From contig NZ_CP019791.1 of assembly GCF_002007645.1 (NCBI RefSeq), positions 1,116,001 to 1,180,000 of the forward strand: 64,000 nt of DNA. Reading direction: 5' to 3'. This stretch comes from Anaerohalosphaera lusitana. Lineage in GTDB: Bacteria > Planctomycetota > Phycisphaerae > Sedimentisphaerales > Anaerohalosphaeraceae. The notes below the pieces were generated by a model that was not told the DNA's origin, made no database searches, and was given only the letters and a program-made list of their open reading frames with translations. Below, piece by piece: positions 53,248-60,929 of the stretch; the first letter of the stretch is position 1; each line of letters opens with the position of its first letter. A program made the translations under genes and the position numbers.

Positions 53248-54375
53248 ATGGCCCTTAGAAGTGCCAAAGGATATGTGATCAAAAGAGCGCTGCCGGCGGT
53301 TGTCTGGTTTGCTGCGCTGGCTGGTACGGTGGTGCTGTTTCAATACCGTATGCAGGATTATAAGCTGGTAGGTATTGCGCGGGACAACACCAGGAAAGTA
53401 TCTCCGCTTGAAAACGGCAGAATCAAAGATGTGGGGGTGCGTTTGTATCAGCGGGTCAATCGCGGTCAGGTGGTTGCGAGAATGCAGGACGACCATATAG
53501 CAACACGTCTGCAGACCATCAGGGCGGAGATCGGCAAACTGGGGGCCGAGATGGATAAGGTCCGCGACCAGATGCTGGCCGAGGCAGAAAGGCTCGAATC
53601 AGAGAAGGCTGCGACACATCGTCGCTTCGTGCTCGATGTCGAAGCTGCCCGTCTGAAGGTTCTCGAATTGCAGGCTCAGATCGAGCCGCAGCTTATACGT
53701 CTGGGAAATCTTCAGGCGGAGGTGCAGATCGAGAAGGACCTGTTCGATGCGGGTGCGGTCACGACTGATTATGCCGTAAAGCAAGCCCAAAATGAATATG
53801 ACGTAGTGGCTGAAAGTGTGGCCGAGAATCGGGAACTTCTCGCCGCCGCTGAGCAGGCTCATGACAAAGCCGTTGCGAGATATCAGCAGTACCAGGAGGC
53901 TGTAGCGGATGACCAGAATGGCTCACTGGAACTGGCAATAGCTCCGATCATCAAGGAAATAGATGTCCAGGAATCGCTGCTGGAGGAGCTTCAGGTGCAG
54001 CGATTCGCTTTGGATCTGCGAGCTCCTGCGGATGGAACGGTCCGGCAGATCCTGGCCGGCGAAGGTGAGACAGTTCTTGCGGGTCAGCCGATCGTTGTGG
54101 TCGCGCCGGAGCAGAGTACAGACGTTGTTGCTTACGTTAAGCAGAACCAGTATGTCGATCTGAGGGCAGATGCACGAGTACAACTGATACGTCAGGCTGC
54201 GGAGCCGCAGGTCGCGGATGCACGGGTTTACGAAGTCAGCCCGGCATATGAACTGATGCCTGAAAGGCTTTGGCAGGATCCGAGGGTGCCCGAGTACGGC
54301 AGAGCTGTGCTGATAGAGATCCCGCAGCAATTTGAGGTCGATCCGGGGGAAGTGGTCGGTGTTCGACTCCTGTAA
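53248..54375 (+). CDS. HlyD-type membrane-fusion protein
   Basis: A 375-residue periplasmic adaptor. An N-terminal membrane helix (about 10-30, LPAVVWFAALAGTVVLFQYR) is followed by a split biotinyl-lipoyl-like domain (VSPLENGRIKDVGVRLYQRV then GQVVARMQDD, resumed at LRAPADGTVRQILAGEGETV), with a long antiparallel coiled-coil hairpin between (about 90-245, rich in Glu, Ala and Leu). The C-terminal beta-barrel segment (DVVAYVKQNQYVDLRADARV) completes the HlyD/RND-adaptor layout. Such adaptors join an inner-membrane pump to a TolC duct, and the TolC-like gene follows 23 bases after a start-adjacent gap. No ABC, MFS or RND pump is encoded here, so DUF4956/VTC are the only inner-membrane candidates in the operon. 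Confidence 0.9.
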   Translation: MALRSAKGYVIKRALPAVVWFAALAGTVVLFQYRMQDYKLVGIARDNTRKVSPLENGRIKDVGVRLYQRVNRGQVVARMQDDHIATRLQTIRAEIGKLGAEMDKVRDQMLAEAERLESEKAATHRRFVLDVEAARLKVLELQAQIEPQLIRLGNLQAEVQIEKDLFDAGAVTTDYAVKQAQNEYDVVAESVAENRELLAAAEQAHDKAVARYQQYQEAVADDQNGSLELAIAPIIKEIDVQESLLEELQVQRFALDLRAPADGTVRQILAGEGETVLAGQPIVVVAPEQSTDVVAYVKQNQYVDLRADARVQLIRQAAEPQVADARVYEVSPAYELMPERLWQDPRVPEYGRAVLIEIPQQFEVDPGEVVGVRLL

Positions 54376-54422
54376 CCGGGCCTTGCTAAACAATCAATAT
54401 GAGCCTGCGGTGTGCATGCCAA

Positions 54423-56102
54423 ATGAAAATGTTTTCAGTTCAAATTGTAAAGACACTTTGCTGTGCGGCAATGACGGCGGTTGTTATCGGTTGTGATGGG
54501 GGCAATCTTACCGAGTATCAGCAGCAGATAGATGCAGAGGTGCATGATATCATTGACCGGAAATGGTCCGGCCGAATGGGACAAAAGGCCAGCTACTCAA
54601 TGACCGAGGCGGGAACGGATCAGGCGTTGTATGAGTTGGAAGATATGCTTGGTGACAGGGGTGTTCTGGCTCTTCCACAGGCGGTTACGCTTGCTACAGA
54701 ATATAATCGGCAATATCAGCAAGAGAAGGAACTGCTGTATCTCCAGGCGCTGGATCTTACGGTGGTGCGGCACGCCTACGAAGCGAATCCGTTTTCAACG
54801 GGACGGGCGGAATACGTCTATGACGAAGGTGATGAAGCCGCGGCAGCCGATCTGGCGACTGGATTCACTCGACTGCTGAGTGACGGTACGAGGATAACGA
54901 CCTCTGTTGCACTGGCCTGGGCGAATCTGGCGAGCGGTTCGGACGGCATCAGCGGGGTGTTCGATGCTTCGGTTTTCAAGCCTCTGCTGCGTGGGAGCGA
55001 TCCGTTGGTAGTGCTCGAGCCGTTAACACAGGCCGAGCGGGATACGATCTATCAATTGCGGTCATTCAATCGCTTTCGCAAGGAGCAGGTGGTCGCAGTT
55101 TTCACGCTGTACTTCCAGGCATTACAGCAGCTTGACAGGGTTCGAAACGCGGAAGAAAATTATAAGAAGCTCAGAAATCTGTATACGACCATGCAGAAGC
55201 GGGCGGAGGTAGGCAGATTCGAAAAGCTGGAACTGCAGCAGGCCGAGCAGGATGTCATCCAGGCAAGAGATATTCTTATCCAGGAGCGAAAAGATTACGA
55301 GGATGCTGTCGATGCCCTGAAGTTGTTCCTGAATGTTCCGCCGACTGTAGAGTTTAAACTTGATGCCGATCAGCTTGCCGCCATATCGACTGAAGAGTCC
55401 GTTACATTTACTGAGGCACAGGCGATATCGGCGGCGATGGAACTAAGGCTCGATCTGGCCAATGCCCGTGACAGGGTAGAAGACGCTCGGCGAAAAGTGG
55501 TTGTTGCTGCCGATGCTGTCAGGGCTGAGCTTAACATTGCGGCAGGCGGGCAGGCGGGAACAGAATCGCTGGCCGGACTTTCATCCGAAGAGCTGGTCTC
55601 GGTCGGTCTCGAACTTGACCTGCCGCTTGATAGAACCGATGAGAAGGCAGCCTGGCGGGCCTCGCTTATAACGCTCAATCAGCAGAAGCGTGCGCAGGCG
55701 GAGCTCGAGGATGTTATTGCCGCCCAGGTCAGGCAGGCATACAGGGATATGGTCGAAGCGGGGCAATTGTACTCGACCCAGGTTGAGAGTCTGGAGCTGG
55801 CTGACGAGCGTTTCGAGCATACATCGATGCTTCAGCAGTACGACCGGGCAAGTACTCGTGATGTGCTGGATGCACAGGAGGATTATCTGGATGCTCAGGA
55901 CCGGGCCACTGAGGCCAGGGTTCAGTTCTTGCTGGCAAAACTTCGGTTCTACCGCGATGCGGGGGTGATGCAGATTCGGCCGGACGGGATGTGGCAGCTT
56001 GGTGCGGAAGGTACTGAGGCCGCTAACGATCAGCCAGACGTCGAATCTTATATAGATGAGTGGATGAGGCGGCGAAGGTCAAGTCGGCAAAAGGAACTTT
56101 GA
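54423..56102 (+). CDS. TolC-family outer-membrane lipoprotein
   Basis: A 559-residue outer-membrane efflux-type protein. The start at ATG 54423 gives MKMFSVQIVKTLCCAAMTAV with a lipobox-like VVIGC, so the protein is probably lipid-anchored; an ATG at 54399 would add eight residues. Two OEP repeats of alpha-helical coiled coil are visible: first about 75-330 (GVLALPQAVTLATEYNRQYQ, then RFRKEQVVAVFTLYFQALQQ, RAEVGRFEKLELQQAEQDVI), second about 335-540 (FTEAQAISAAMELRLDLANA, AQAELEDVIAAQVRQAYRDM, DRASTRDVLDAQEDYLDAQD). This is the periplasm-spanning duct of type I or RND-like exporters. It is last in the VTC-DUF4956-HlyD operon. The protein ends RRRRSSRQKEL, an unusual basic tail. Confidence 0.9.
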   Translation: MKMFSVQIVKTLCCAAMTAVVIGCDGGNLTEYQQQIDAEVHDIIDRKWSGRMGQKASYSMTEAGTDQALYELEDMLGDRGVLALPQAVTLATEYNRQYQQEKELLYLQALDLTVVRHAYEANPFSTGRAEYVYDEGDEAAAADLATGFTRLLSDGTRITTSVALAWANLASGSDGISGVFDASVFKPLLRGSDPLVVLEPLTQAERDTIYQLRSFNRFRKEQVVAVFTLYFQALQQLDRVRNAEENYKKLRNLYTTMQKRAEVGRFEKLELQQAEQDVIQARDILIQERKDYEDAVDALKLFLNVPPTVEFKLDADQLAAISTEESVTFTEAQAISAAMELRLDLANARDRVEDARRKVVVAADAVRAELNIAAGGQAGTESLAGLSSEELVSVGLELDLPLDRTDEKAAWRASLITLNQQKRAQAELEDVIAAQVRQAYRDMVEAGQLYSTQVESLELADERFEHTSMLQQYDRASTRDVLDAQEDYLDAQDRATEARVQFLLAKLRFYRDAGVMQIRPDGMWQLGAEGTEAANDQPDVESYIDEWMRRRRSSRQKEL

Positions 56103-56325
56103 ATCGTAGAGGCTGTTTTGGCCGGGGGATGACTTTACTTGCGATCCAGTTATCCGGACAATTGCTGCGTTTGAGCAGTAGTCGCGAGCTAATTTTGCAT
56201 TTTTTTTGAAAATTACCCTCCAAATTTCAATTCTGATGCAACTTACCAGTGAAATACCTGTTAAGTCCTTGTAAATCTCACCTGGAATTCTGTATCTATG
56301 AGTGGGATACTGATTCGAGGAAATT

Positions 56326-56877
56326 ATGTCGCATATCGATGCACACAAAAATGGCGAAGTCGACAAAGGCAAGCGGTTTGTACGGCTGCTGATGGCCAGC
56401 GAAGGGAGAATATATTCCTACATTCTGACCCTCGTTGGTAACTGGTCCGATGCCGAGGATATAATGCAGGATACTGCAGAGGTGATGTGGTGCAAGTATG
56501 ATCAGAGCGAGCCGATAGAGAATTTTACTGCATGGGGCATTTCCATAGCCCGCAATAAGGTACTTAACTACTATCGCAAAAAGGGCAACTATCGCGTGCT
56601 TTTCAACAGCGATGTTTTTGACAGTGTAGCCGAAGATTCCGCACGGGCCAGCAGCGATATTGACTTTCGTGTAGAGGCGCTTCGTAATTGTTTGGGAAGG
56701 CTGGGCGAGCGTGACCTGCGACTGATCGAACTTCGCTACGAAAAAGGTAATACTGTAAAGCGGATCGCAAGTTATGTCGGCAGGCCGGTGCAGGGGCTAT
56801 ATAAGACAATGGGTCGAATTCATGAAAACCTGCTTGAATGTATTCGCAGGGCTCTGGCCAGGGAGGATATGGCATGA
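56326..56877 (+). CDS. ECF RNA polymerase sigma factor
   Basis: A 183-residue extracytoplasmic-function sigma factor. Region 2 lies at about residues 18-85 (FVRLLMASEGRIYSYILTLV, NWSDAEDIMQDTAEVMWCKY, WGISIARNKVLNYYRKK) and region 4 at about 120-172 (LRNCLGRLGERDLRLIELRY, NTVKRIASYVGRPVQGLYKT). It resembles the planctomycete/verrucomicrobial sigma factors that pair with FecR-domain anti-sigma proteins. Its last codons (ATG-GCA-TGA) overlap the start of the FecR-type gene, so the two are made together. The 223-base upstream gap has no clear sigma-70 promoter; autoregulation by its own sigma is plausible. The LamG array downstream is the likely target. Confidence 0.93.
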   Translation: MSHIDAHKNGEVDKGKRFVRLLMASEGRIYSYILTLVGNWSDAEDIMQDTAEVMWCKYDQSEPIENFTAWGISIARNKVLNYYRKKGNYRVLFNSDVFDSVAEDSARASSDIDFRVEALRNCLGRLGERDLRLIELRYEKGNTVKRIASYVGRPVQGLYKTMGRIHENLLECIRRALAREDMA

Positions 56878-58406
56878 GCGAAAGAAACCGCCAAAGATGT
56901 GAACTGCGATCATTGATCCAGGTCATGCTGGACGGATCGATCAGTGATGCCGACTTCGATAAGCTGCGTGAGCTGGTAAACAGTAACGCCGAGTTGCGTT
57001 ATTACTATGTTGACTATATGAGTTTGTGTGCAGCACTGAAGCGTTACGGCTCAGCGAACAAAACGCACCAGCCGGAGCTGTCCGAACCTGAAATGACCGA
57101 TTTGTGGCAGCAGCTTGTTCTAATGGAAAAGACTGCCCGTACGGTTGAAATCGAGCCCCCGCCGGTTAAGGCTGCGCCGGTCCGTGAGCCCATACCATCA
57201 CGATGCTCAGATCGACACACAAAGACAAGCCGCATGTTGGCAATGACCGCGATACTGTCGGCGACAGCTTTTTTGTTTATGTTTGTCTATTTGTTTTTCA
57301 TCCCTGAAGGCGGCCCGGTCGTGGCGACTGTGGGAAACAGCTACGAAGCTCAATGGAGTGGGTCCGGTGAAGATATGAAAGTCGGCAAGAAATTGCAGAC
57401 CGGCATCTATAAACTATTGAGTGGATTTGCGGAGATCGATCTTGAAAGCGGCACTAGCGTACTGATCCATGGACCGGCAGAGGTTGAATTCGAAGGTAAA
57501 AATACTGTATTCCTATGGCAGGGATCTGTGTCATGCAAGGTGCCAAAAGAAGCTGTAGGTTTCATTGTGCGTACGCCCCGTGCAACGGTGGTTGACTATG
57601 GGACGGAATTTGGCGTCAAGGTGGGCAAGGCCGGGCAAACACAGGCACACGTCTTCGAGGGACAGGTCGAATTGCGAAAGGGAATTGATCCCGTTGTGTT
57701 TGATGGGTTTCTAAGGCTCAATAAGAATGAGTCGGGAGTCGTAAATGCTAATGACTCTCTTGCCAGACAGAACTACAGCGATAGTCTGTTTGTTCGTGAC
57801 CTCGATTCGTTACTTAGCTCCCATGAGTTGATGGATAAGAACCTAATTGTGAATGGGGATTTTGAGTCAGGGCCGGTCGGGGAACCCTTCGATAACGGCG
57901 ATATTACAAATATCGTAATTGAAGGGTGGATGGATGAAGCGCCCGCAACTATTTTCAGTTATAGTTCTGAGAGTCAACCATTTCCACAAAAAGGCCGGGA
58001 TCCTCTGCCTCCGGACTGCGGGGACAACTTTTTTGTGGGCAGGGATGACTGTCTTATTTCACAAGAAATTGATCTGAAGCCTTTGACGTACCTTATCGAT
58101 CGATCTGAAATCACATATCAGCTTTCTGCCTGGCTGGGTGGATTTAAAGATCATGGAGACTCAGCGACGATAGAGGTCGATTTTCTGGACTCATCAGGCA
58201 AGCTTGTGGGCAGTGAGAAGCTGGAACCATCGACTCCGGAGGAACGGAACAATGAAACCAGATTTATCAATCGATCCAAGGTGGGTAGGATTCCGATCGG
58301 CACTCGCAAAGCAACGGTCACAGTTAGTGTGGTGAGAACGTACGGAGTTGCCGATGCCTATGTGGATAATATCGAATTAATCGTAAGAGAGGCTGGTCGA
58401 CAGTGA
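56874..58406 (+). CDS. FecR-domain anti-sigma factor with a C-terminal beta domain
   Basis: A 510-residue membrane protein. The N-terminal helical domain (about 1-60, LRSLIQVMLDGSISDADFDK, LRELVNSNAELRYYYVDYMS) is the cytoplasmic sigma-binding part seen in this planctomycete family. A single membrane helix lies at about 120-142 (MLAMTAILSATAFLFMFVYL). Outside is a FecR domain at about 150-270 (GGPVVATVGNSYEAQWSGSG, LLSGFAEIDLESGTSVLIHG, VRTPRATVVDYGTEFGVKVG). A jelly-roll-like C-terminal domain (about 325-505, LIVNGDFESGPVGEPFDNGD, then YQLSAWLGGFKDHGDSATIE) may bind sugar or a secreted partner. The start overlaps the sigma gene (ATGGCATGA). It would hold or activate the sigma factor in response to an envelope signal. 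Confidence 0.9.
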   Translation: MSERNRQRCELRSLIQVMLDGSISDADFDKLRELVNSNAELRYYYVDYMSLCAALKRYGSANKTHQPELSEPEMTDLWQQLVLMEKTARTVEIEPPPVKAAPVREPIPSRCSDRHTKTSRMLAMTAILSATAFLFMFVYLFFIPEGGPVVATVGNSYEAQWSGSGEDMKVGKKLQTGIYKLLSGFAEIDLESGTSVLIHGPAEVEFEGKNTVFLWQGSVSCKVPKEAVGFIVRTPRATVVDYGTEFGVKVGKAGQTQAHVFEGQVELRKGIDPVVFDGFLRLNKNESGVVNANDSLARQNYSDSLFVRDLDSLLSSHELMDKNLIVNGDFESGPVGEPFDNGDITNIVIEGWMDEAPATIFSYSSESQPFPQKGRDPLPPDCGDNFFVGRDDCLISQEIDLKPLTYLIDRSEITYQLSAWLGGFKDHGDSATIEVDFLDSSGKLVGSEKLEPSTPEERNNETRFINRSKVGRIPIGTRKATVTVSVVRTYGVADAYVDNIELIVREAGRQ

Positions 58407-58460
58407 GGGTTGTTCGGACCAGCGTGTAAAGCAAACTAATTTTTAGGAAGGAGTATTGTG

Positions 58461-60002
58461 ATGAAGAAGTTTTTTGGAGTTCTGCTGTGCCTGGTTTTTG
58501 TCTCTGCGGCAAATGCTTCGCTTGTGGGTCTGTGGGATTTCGATGATCCGGCTAACACTACCGAAGCGACAATAGGTGCCGATCTTACACTTGTGGGAAC
58601 TGACACTGCAATGACAGGTTATTCCGGAACGGACGGCGCGGTCAGTATTGGCGTGGGCAGTTATTACGAAGCAGATCATGGTATCACGCCGGCCGCAGGA
58701 GAGGGTTACGTCAATGAGTGGTCACTGCTGATCGATTTCAAATATCCGACACTGGATTGGATATGCTTTTTCCAGACGAATCCGTCCAATACAAATGACG
58801 GTGACTGTTTTGTGCGTGGCGGCGGCGGAGTGCCCAGCAGCCTTGGTGTCAGCGCGACCGGGTATACGACGAATCCGACGGAAACGGAAACATGGTATCG
58901 AATGCTCGTGACCGTAGACAATGGCGAATTTTACAGGATCTACGTTAACGGGGAACTCTGGCTGGACGGTACGGTGCAGAGTGTCGACGGCCGGCTCAGC
59001 TTAGACCCCATCCTGCTTCTGTTCGCAGATGAGAACGGTGAAGACAATGAAATACACGTTTCCAATGTGGCGATATGGGACACTGGTCTTGACAGTGCAA
59101 CTGTTCTGGAACTTGGTGGAGTTGGTGATCCGATAGGTCACGTCGTAGGGTCCACCAGCTTGTCAGAGTTGACTATGCTTGAAAATGATGCTGTCGCCTC
59201 CGAAGTTGATGTTCAGTTTACCGGTACAGCACCCACCGCTGATGTCCAAATCACGGTCGATCCCAACACGGTCCTGGGAAACGCCGATGATGTCCAGCTC
59301 ATAGCACCCGGCGCAGCAACGGCTGGGCTGCCGGGCGAGCCGGTTACATTTACTATTCCTGCGGCAAACTGGCAGCAAGTTCAGACGATCGGTGTCGAGC
59401 CTGTCAATGACAGTGATGTAGAAAGTACTGAGAAGATCGGTTTGAGATTTGAACTTGCAAGTGTTGACGCTGGTTATGACGGGGGTTTGATACCTGCTGT
59501 TACGGTAACGCTCTATGACGACGACAGTGCTTATCTTTTCATTCAGCCAACCAGCCAGGAAGTGATCGAGGGCGGCTCATCGGTGACCTGTTCGGTAGAA
59601 TTGACAGGTGACCCGACTAGTGATGTTGAGGTCTATGTCAGTGACGTTGCAGATCCAAATGTCGTTGCTATCGAGCCTGAAGTACTGACATTCACACCTT
59701 CTAATGCGTCGACGCCGCAGACGATCACGATCACTGCTGTTGACGATGATGTTTTGATCGCAACCGAATACTCAACTGAGATAGCCTTTGATGCTTCCAG
59801 TTCAGACCTCAGCTTTGATGGGATCCCGATCAAGACTGTAGAGGTGACAATCTTTGACAATGAATGTGGAGCATGGGGATTTGATCCTGTAGATATGAAC
59901 CAGGACTGCGAAGTTGATCTTGATGATTTTGCAATACTTGCCAGCAGTTGGCTCAAATGCAGCATGCCATTTATGGAAGACTGCACCAATTATAATCAAT
60001 AA
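58461..60002 (+). CDS. Secreted LamG / Calx-beta-like protein with dockerin-like tail
   Basis: A 513-residue secreted protein, first of four paralogues. ATG 58461 (a GTG lies three bases before) has AGGAAGGAG 7 bases upstream and a signal peptide (about 1-20, cut near NASLVG). The LamG-like module runs to about 215 with VGLWDFDDPANTT, YVNEWSLLIDFKYPTLDW, NDGDCFVRGG, ETWYRMLVTVDNGEFYRIYV and LLLFADENGEDNEIHVS. Two Calx-beta-like repeats follow (about 225-350 and 355-460). The end is a dockerin-like EF-hand (DMNQDCEVDLDDFAILASSW). There are no catalytic residues that I recognise. It probably binds polysaccharide or forms part of a surface layer. It starts 54 bases after the anti-sigma gene. Confidence 0.87.
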   Translation: MKKFFGVLLCLVFVSAANASLVGLWDFDDPANTTEATIGADLTLVGTDTAMTGYSGTDGAVSIGVGSYYEADHGITPAAGEGYVNEWSLLIDFKYPTLDWICFFQTNPSNTNDGDCFVRGGGGVPSSLGVSATGYTTNPTETETWYRMLVTVDNGEFYRIYVNGELWLDGTVQSVDGRLSLDPILLLFADENGEDNEIHVSNVAIWDTGLDSATVLELGGVGDPIGHVVGSTSLSELTMLENDAVASEVDVQFTGTAPTADVQITVDPNTVLGNADDVQLIAPGAATAGLPGEPVTFTIPAANWQQVQTIGVEPVNDSDVESTEKIGLRFELASVDAGYDGGLIPAVTVTLYDDDSAYLFIQPTSQEVIEGGSSVTCSVELTGDPTSDVEVYVSDVADPNVVAIEPEVLTFTPSNASTPQTITITAVDDDVLIATEYSTEIAFDASSSDLSFDGIPIKTVEVTIFDNECGAWGFDPVDMNQDCEVDLDDFAILASSWLKCSMPFMEDCTNYNQ

Positions 60003-60023
60003 ACAGTAAAACGATGTTGATGT

Positions 60024-60043
60024 TCCCCCGTTTTTTCGGGGGA
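60024..60043. other. Hairpin after the first LamG gene
   Basis: TCCCCCG-TTTTTT-CGGGGGA is a perfect 7-bp stem, but the T run is in the loop and not after the stem, so it is more likely an mRNA-stability or processing hairpin than a terminator. Confidence 0.5.
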
Positions 60044-60116
60044 GCACCGGCATCTAAGGTGATTTGCGCCATTACATAATGTAAATTAATGTTTTTTTTG
60101 TTTAAGGAGAGGTCCG

Positions 60117-60851
60117 ATGAAAATGAAATCAATTGCAATTTTGTGTCTGCTGGTGATCGCACCGTGTGCGAGTGCTTCAGTTGTCGGTTTGTGGGAGTTT
60201 GATGATTCCGCAGATACGACCGCTGCGACCATTGGTAATGATCTTAGCCTGGTTGGAAGTGATACAGCTATGGTAGGCTATGACGCCCAAGACGGGGCAG
60301 TCAGTATCGACGTCGGCAGCCATTACGTTGCCGATCACGGCATCTCGCCGGCCGCTGGAGAAGGTTACGTCAATGAATGGTCACTGCTGATCGACTTCAA
60401 GTATCCAGCCCTCGACTGGATAAGTCTTTACCAGACCAACTCGTCCAACACAAACGATGGCGACTGTTTTGTTCGCAACGGTGCTGCTACGCTTGGTGTC
60501 AGCGCGAGCGGGTATTCAACGAACACGACCAGTACTGACACATGGTACCGGATGGTTGTTACTGCAGACAACGATCAGTTCTATCGAATATTTGTAGATG
60601 GCCAGCTCTGGCTGGACAGCTCGGGTCAAGGGCAGGACGGCCGGTTCTCTCTGGATCCCGTACTGCTCCTGTTTGCGGACGAGAACGGCGAGGATAATGA
60701 GATCCATGTCTCAACCGCTGCGATCTGGGATTCAGCTCTTACTGCTGATGCTGTAGCTGATATGGGTGCTGTTGGAAACGCAGTTCCTGAACCAATGACT
60801 CTTTCACTGCTGGCAATTGGTGGTCTGGCTGTGATCAGAAGAAGGAAGTAG
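60117..60851 (+). CDS. LamG-domain protein with PEP-CTERM sorting signal
   Basis: A 244-residue protein, second of the four paralogues. AAGGAGAGG precedes the ATG. Signal peptide about 1-20 (cut near ASASVVG). A LamG-like module spans about 20-215, close in sequence to the neighbours (VGLWEFDDSADTT, YVNEWSLLIDFKYPALDW, NDGDCFVRNG, LLLFADENGEDNEIHVS). The end is a textbook PEP-CTERM tail: VPEP, a hydrophobic helix (MTLSLLAIGGLAVI) and RRRK. PEP-CTERM proteins are processed by an exosortase and delivered to the surface or extracellular matrix. It is the minimal form of the family, with no domain besides LamG. The exosortase is not in this window. Confidence 0.92.
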   Translation: MKMKSIAILCLLVIAPCASASVVGLWEFDDSADTTAATIGNDLSLVGSDTAMVGYDAQDGAVSIDVGSHYVADHGISPAAGEGYVNEWSLLIDFKYPALDWISLYQTNSSNTNDGDCFVRNGAATLGVSASGYSTNTTSTDTWYRMVVTADNDQFYRIFVDGQLWLDSSGQGQDGRFSLDPVLLLFADENGEDNEIHVSTAAIWDSALTADAVADMGAVGNAVPEPMTLSLLAIGGLAVIRRRK

Positions 60852-60855
60852 CATA

Positions 60856-60896
60856 AAAGTGGCCGTCTCGGAATGATCCGCGGCGGCCTTTCTTTA
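60856..60896 (+). terminator. Probable terminator after the PEP-CTERM gene
   Basis: GGCCG (60861-60865) pairs with CGGCC (60884-60888), with a further GGA/TCC pairing in the loop, followed by TTTCTTT. The stem is imperfect. Confidence 0.5.
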
Positions 60897-60929
60897 AATT
60901 TTAAATGCAGCAAATTATGGAGTGTTGTA

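Noticed and set aside
56103-56125. Fifth copy of short repeat P
   Set aside because: Only AGAGGCTGTTTTG matches; the second arm is absent, so it is at best a remnant.
60024-60043. Terminator after the first LamG gene
   Set aside because: The T run lies in the loop, not after the stem, so normal intrinsic termination is unlikely.
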